The position numbers and the translations under genes were made by a program. DNA of 64,000 bases from NCBI GenBank assembly GCA_963576475.1, contig OY754990.1, forward strand, positions 9,049,485-9,113,484, read 5' to 3'. Source of the stretch: Molanna angustata (Eukaryota > Arthropoda > Insecta > Trichoptera > Molannidae). Below, in pieces: positions 62,692-64,000 of this stretch (the stretch's first letter is position 1; each line of letters opens with the position of its first letter). The notes beneath the pieces are model-generated. The model was not told where the DNA came from. It saw nothing but the letters and a program-made list of their open reading frames with translations, and searched no databases.

Positions 62692-63470
62692 ATAGACATG
62701 ATAAAGTATGCAGACGATATTGGAATGCTAGGAGAAACAGAGGAAGAATGAAATGAGGCTCTCAGGAAGATGGAAAGCATCCTAACAATCGATTATAACA
62801 TGAGGATAAATAAGGACAAAACAAAATGCATGGTTACTGGAAGGGAGGAATGCACCGCAAATATTGTTCTGGGAGGCATCGAAATTAAGCAGGTGAAAGA
62901 GTTTATATATCTGGGAAGCAGAATATCTCAAGACGGACGTTCAACTGCAGACATCAAAAGCAGAATCCACCAAGCAAGAGTCGCCTTCAAAAAAAGATCA
63001 ACAATTTTTGAATCCCCTAACATCTCCATCAAAATTAGGAAAAATTTGATCAAGTCTCTTGTCTGGAGTGTACTGCTATATGGCTGTGAAACATGGACCA
63101 TCAGCCAACGCGAAACGGGACGTCTGTCTGCGTTTGAGATGTGGTGCTACAGACGCATGGCTAAAGTTCACTGGTCAGAACACATCAGCAACGACGATGT
63201 ACTAAGTAGGGTTGGAGAGACAAGGCAAATTATGAAAAGAATTGCCCAACAGAGAACAACTTGGATAGGCCACAACATCCCGCACCCAGGCCTGCTTTTT
63301 ACCATCGTCGAAGGAATGATTGATGGGGGCAACTGTAGAGGTCGCCCGAGAAATAACTATATAGACCAGATAATCGGTGCGCTGTAGCAGCTACAAAGAG
63401 ATGAAGAGACTGGCGGACGATAGAGTTAAGTGGAAGGATCGAGTGTTTGGTGCAGACCAATCTTAGGATT
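62692..63470 (+). pseudogene. RTE-like reverse transcriptase, C-terminal half, with stop and frameshift
   Basis: Starts at the catalytic box (MIKYADDIGMLGETEEE), is broken by TGA at about 62750 where Trp is expected, then is open for 205 codons (62770-63387): DKTKCMVTGREE, FIYLGSRISQDG, SLVWSVLLYGCETWTIS, EMWCYRRMAKVHWSEHIS. After a stop, KEMKRLADDRVKWKDRVFGA continues in another frame to about 63465. Recent but dead 5'-truncated copy. Confidence 0.9.
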
Positions 63471-63479
63471 GTGACCCAG

Positions 63480-63880
63480 AAGAAGAACATACCATCACGC
63501 CATGTCCCGCTCGGGGTAGGCAGAGAGAACCGAACGCCACATTTTTTTTATCTTGACACATTCATCGCCTCATCAACATTCATACATCGTCTTATACATG
63601 TTGTTCACGCTTCTTACATTTCCATCTTTCAGAATATCGTTTACGTGGTCGTGCCATACTTTTCTTGTTGCCCCCGACCTCTTATCCCGTTCCTGTCAGC
63701 TTTGTATATTTTCTTCGTCAGGCGTTCTTCATTCATTCTCTTCAAGTGGCAAAATCATCTCAATGTGTTAACTTTCATTCTGTTAATAATATCTTTCTTC
63801 ATCTTACATTCTTTCCTTGTATCTTTATTTCCAACTCTGTCATTTGAAACAAAACGATGTAACAGTAACAGAATAGAATT
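63480..63880 (-). mobile_element. RTE 3'-end fragment (inverted)
   Basis: ACCATCACGCCATGTCCCGC, CTCGGGGTAGGCAGAGAGAA and CCGAACGCCAC start the fragment. Minus-strand coding traces of the ERMNE.RLTKK(K)Y type follow at 63700-63770. It abuts the preceding RT fragment tail to tail. Confidence 0.7.
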
Positions 63881-64000
63881 TTTTTAATAGCAAAAATAGT
63901 TATGAATAAATTTAATAACTCGGTCGATAGATTTTCATATTCTCTTTCGATTGATGTAGAAATCTACTTCGCATGCCTTATAATTTTTTTTTTTACTAAC

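Overview
This is an AT-rich, repeat-dense animal chromosome segment, almost certainly from an insect and most probably a lepidopteran. The protein evidence is an insect-type Enabled (Ena/VASP) gene. The order-level clue is the repeat content: RTE-like 3' ends with the 'GGGGTAGGCAGAG...CCGAACGCC' signature, a 'CGACTGCCATCTGACC' repeat near 38,460, and several tRNA-derived SINE families, all of which I associate with moths and butterflies. No prokaryotic feature is present. The species cannot be named from this sequence.

Host genes. (1) A plus-strand terminal exon at 2263-2392 closes an unidentified gene that lies mostly left of the window. (2) The minus-strand enabled (ena) gene can be rebuilt as nine phase-consistent exons from 48682 down to a 29-nt final exon at 30850-30878. 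It covers the EVH1 domain, a Q-rich segment, a proline-rich profilin-binding region, a G-actin-binding segment and the C-terminal tetramerisation helix. Only the start-codon exon is missing. (3) A GC-rich minus-strand ORF with a stop at 56919 (56919-57317) is probably the last exon, or the single exon, of a further gene I cannot name.

Mobile elements. There is a two-ORF non-LTR retrotransposon with both ORFs open (51184-55952). There is also a 5'-truncated I-like element with RNase H and one frameshift (15240-17381), plus many RTE/CR1-like 3' fragments. Four copies of a 570-580 bp terminal-inverted-repeat (TIR) element share ATA flanks. A hAT-type element with an 8-bp target duplication (34533-38090) has been split by two later DNA-element insertions. 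Further TIR elements lie at 28326-28950 and 60729-61260. At least three tRNA-headed SINE families and Penelope-like end motifs are scattered through the window.

Tandem arrays. 1-1300: 35-bp and 65-bp units with a 245-bp higher-order duplication. 4366-4696: 22 bp. 5817-7140: 32/128 bp. 10751-10914: 24 bp. Four distinct arrays lie in or upstream of the ena introns: about 57 bp, 87 bp, 67 bp, and 111/29 bp. 58555-59440: 53 bp.

I found no CRISPR array, operon or convincing new biological system. The most informative signals are the rebuilt ena gene with its transposon-abutting micro-exon, the nested DNA-transposon stack in an ena intron, a tRNA-Trp 3' half that carries the CCA tail, and the open two-ORF retrotransposon with its long inter-ORF spacer. 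All calls are by reading alone; no searches were run.
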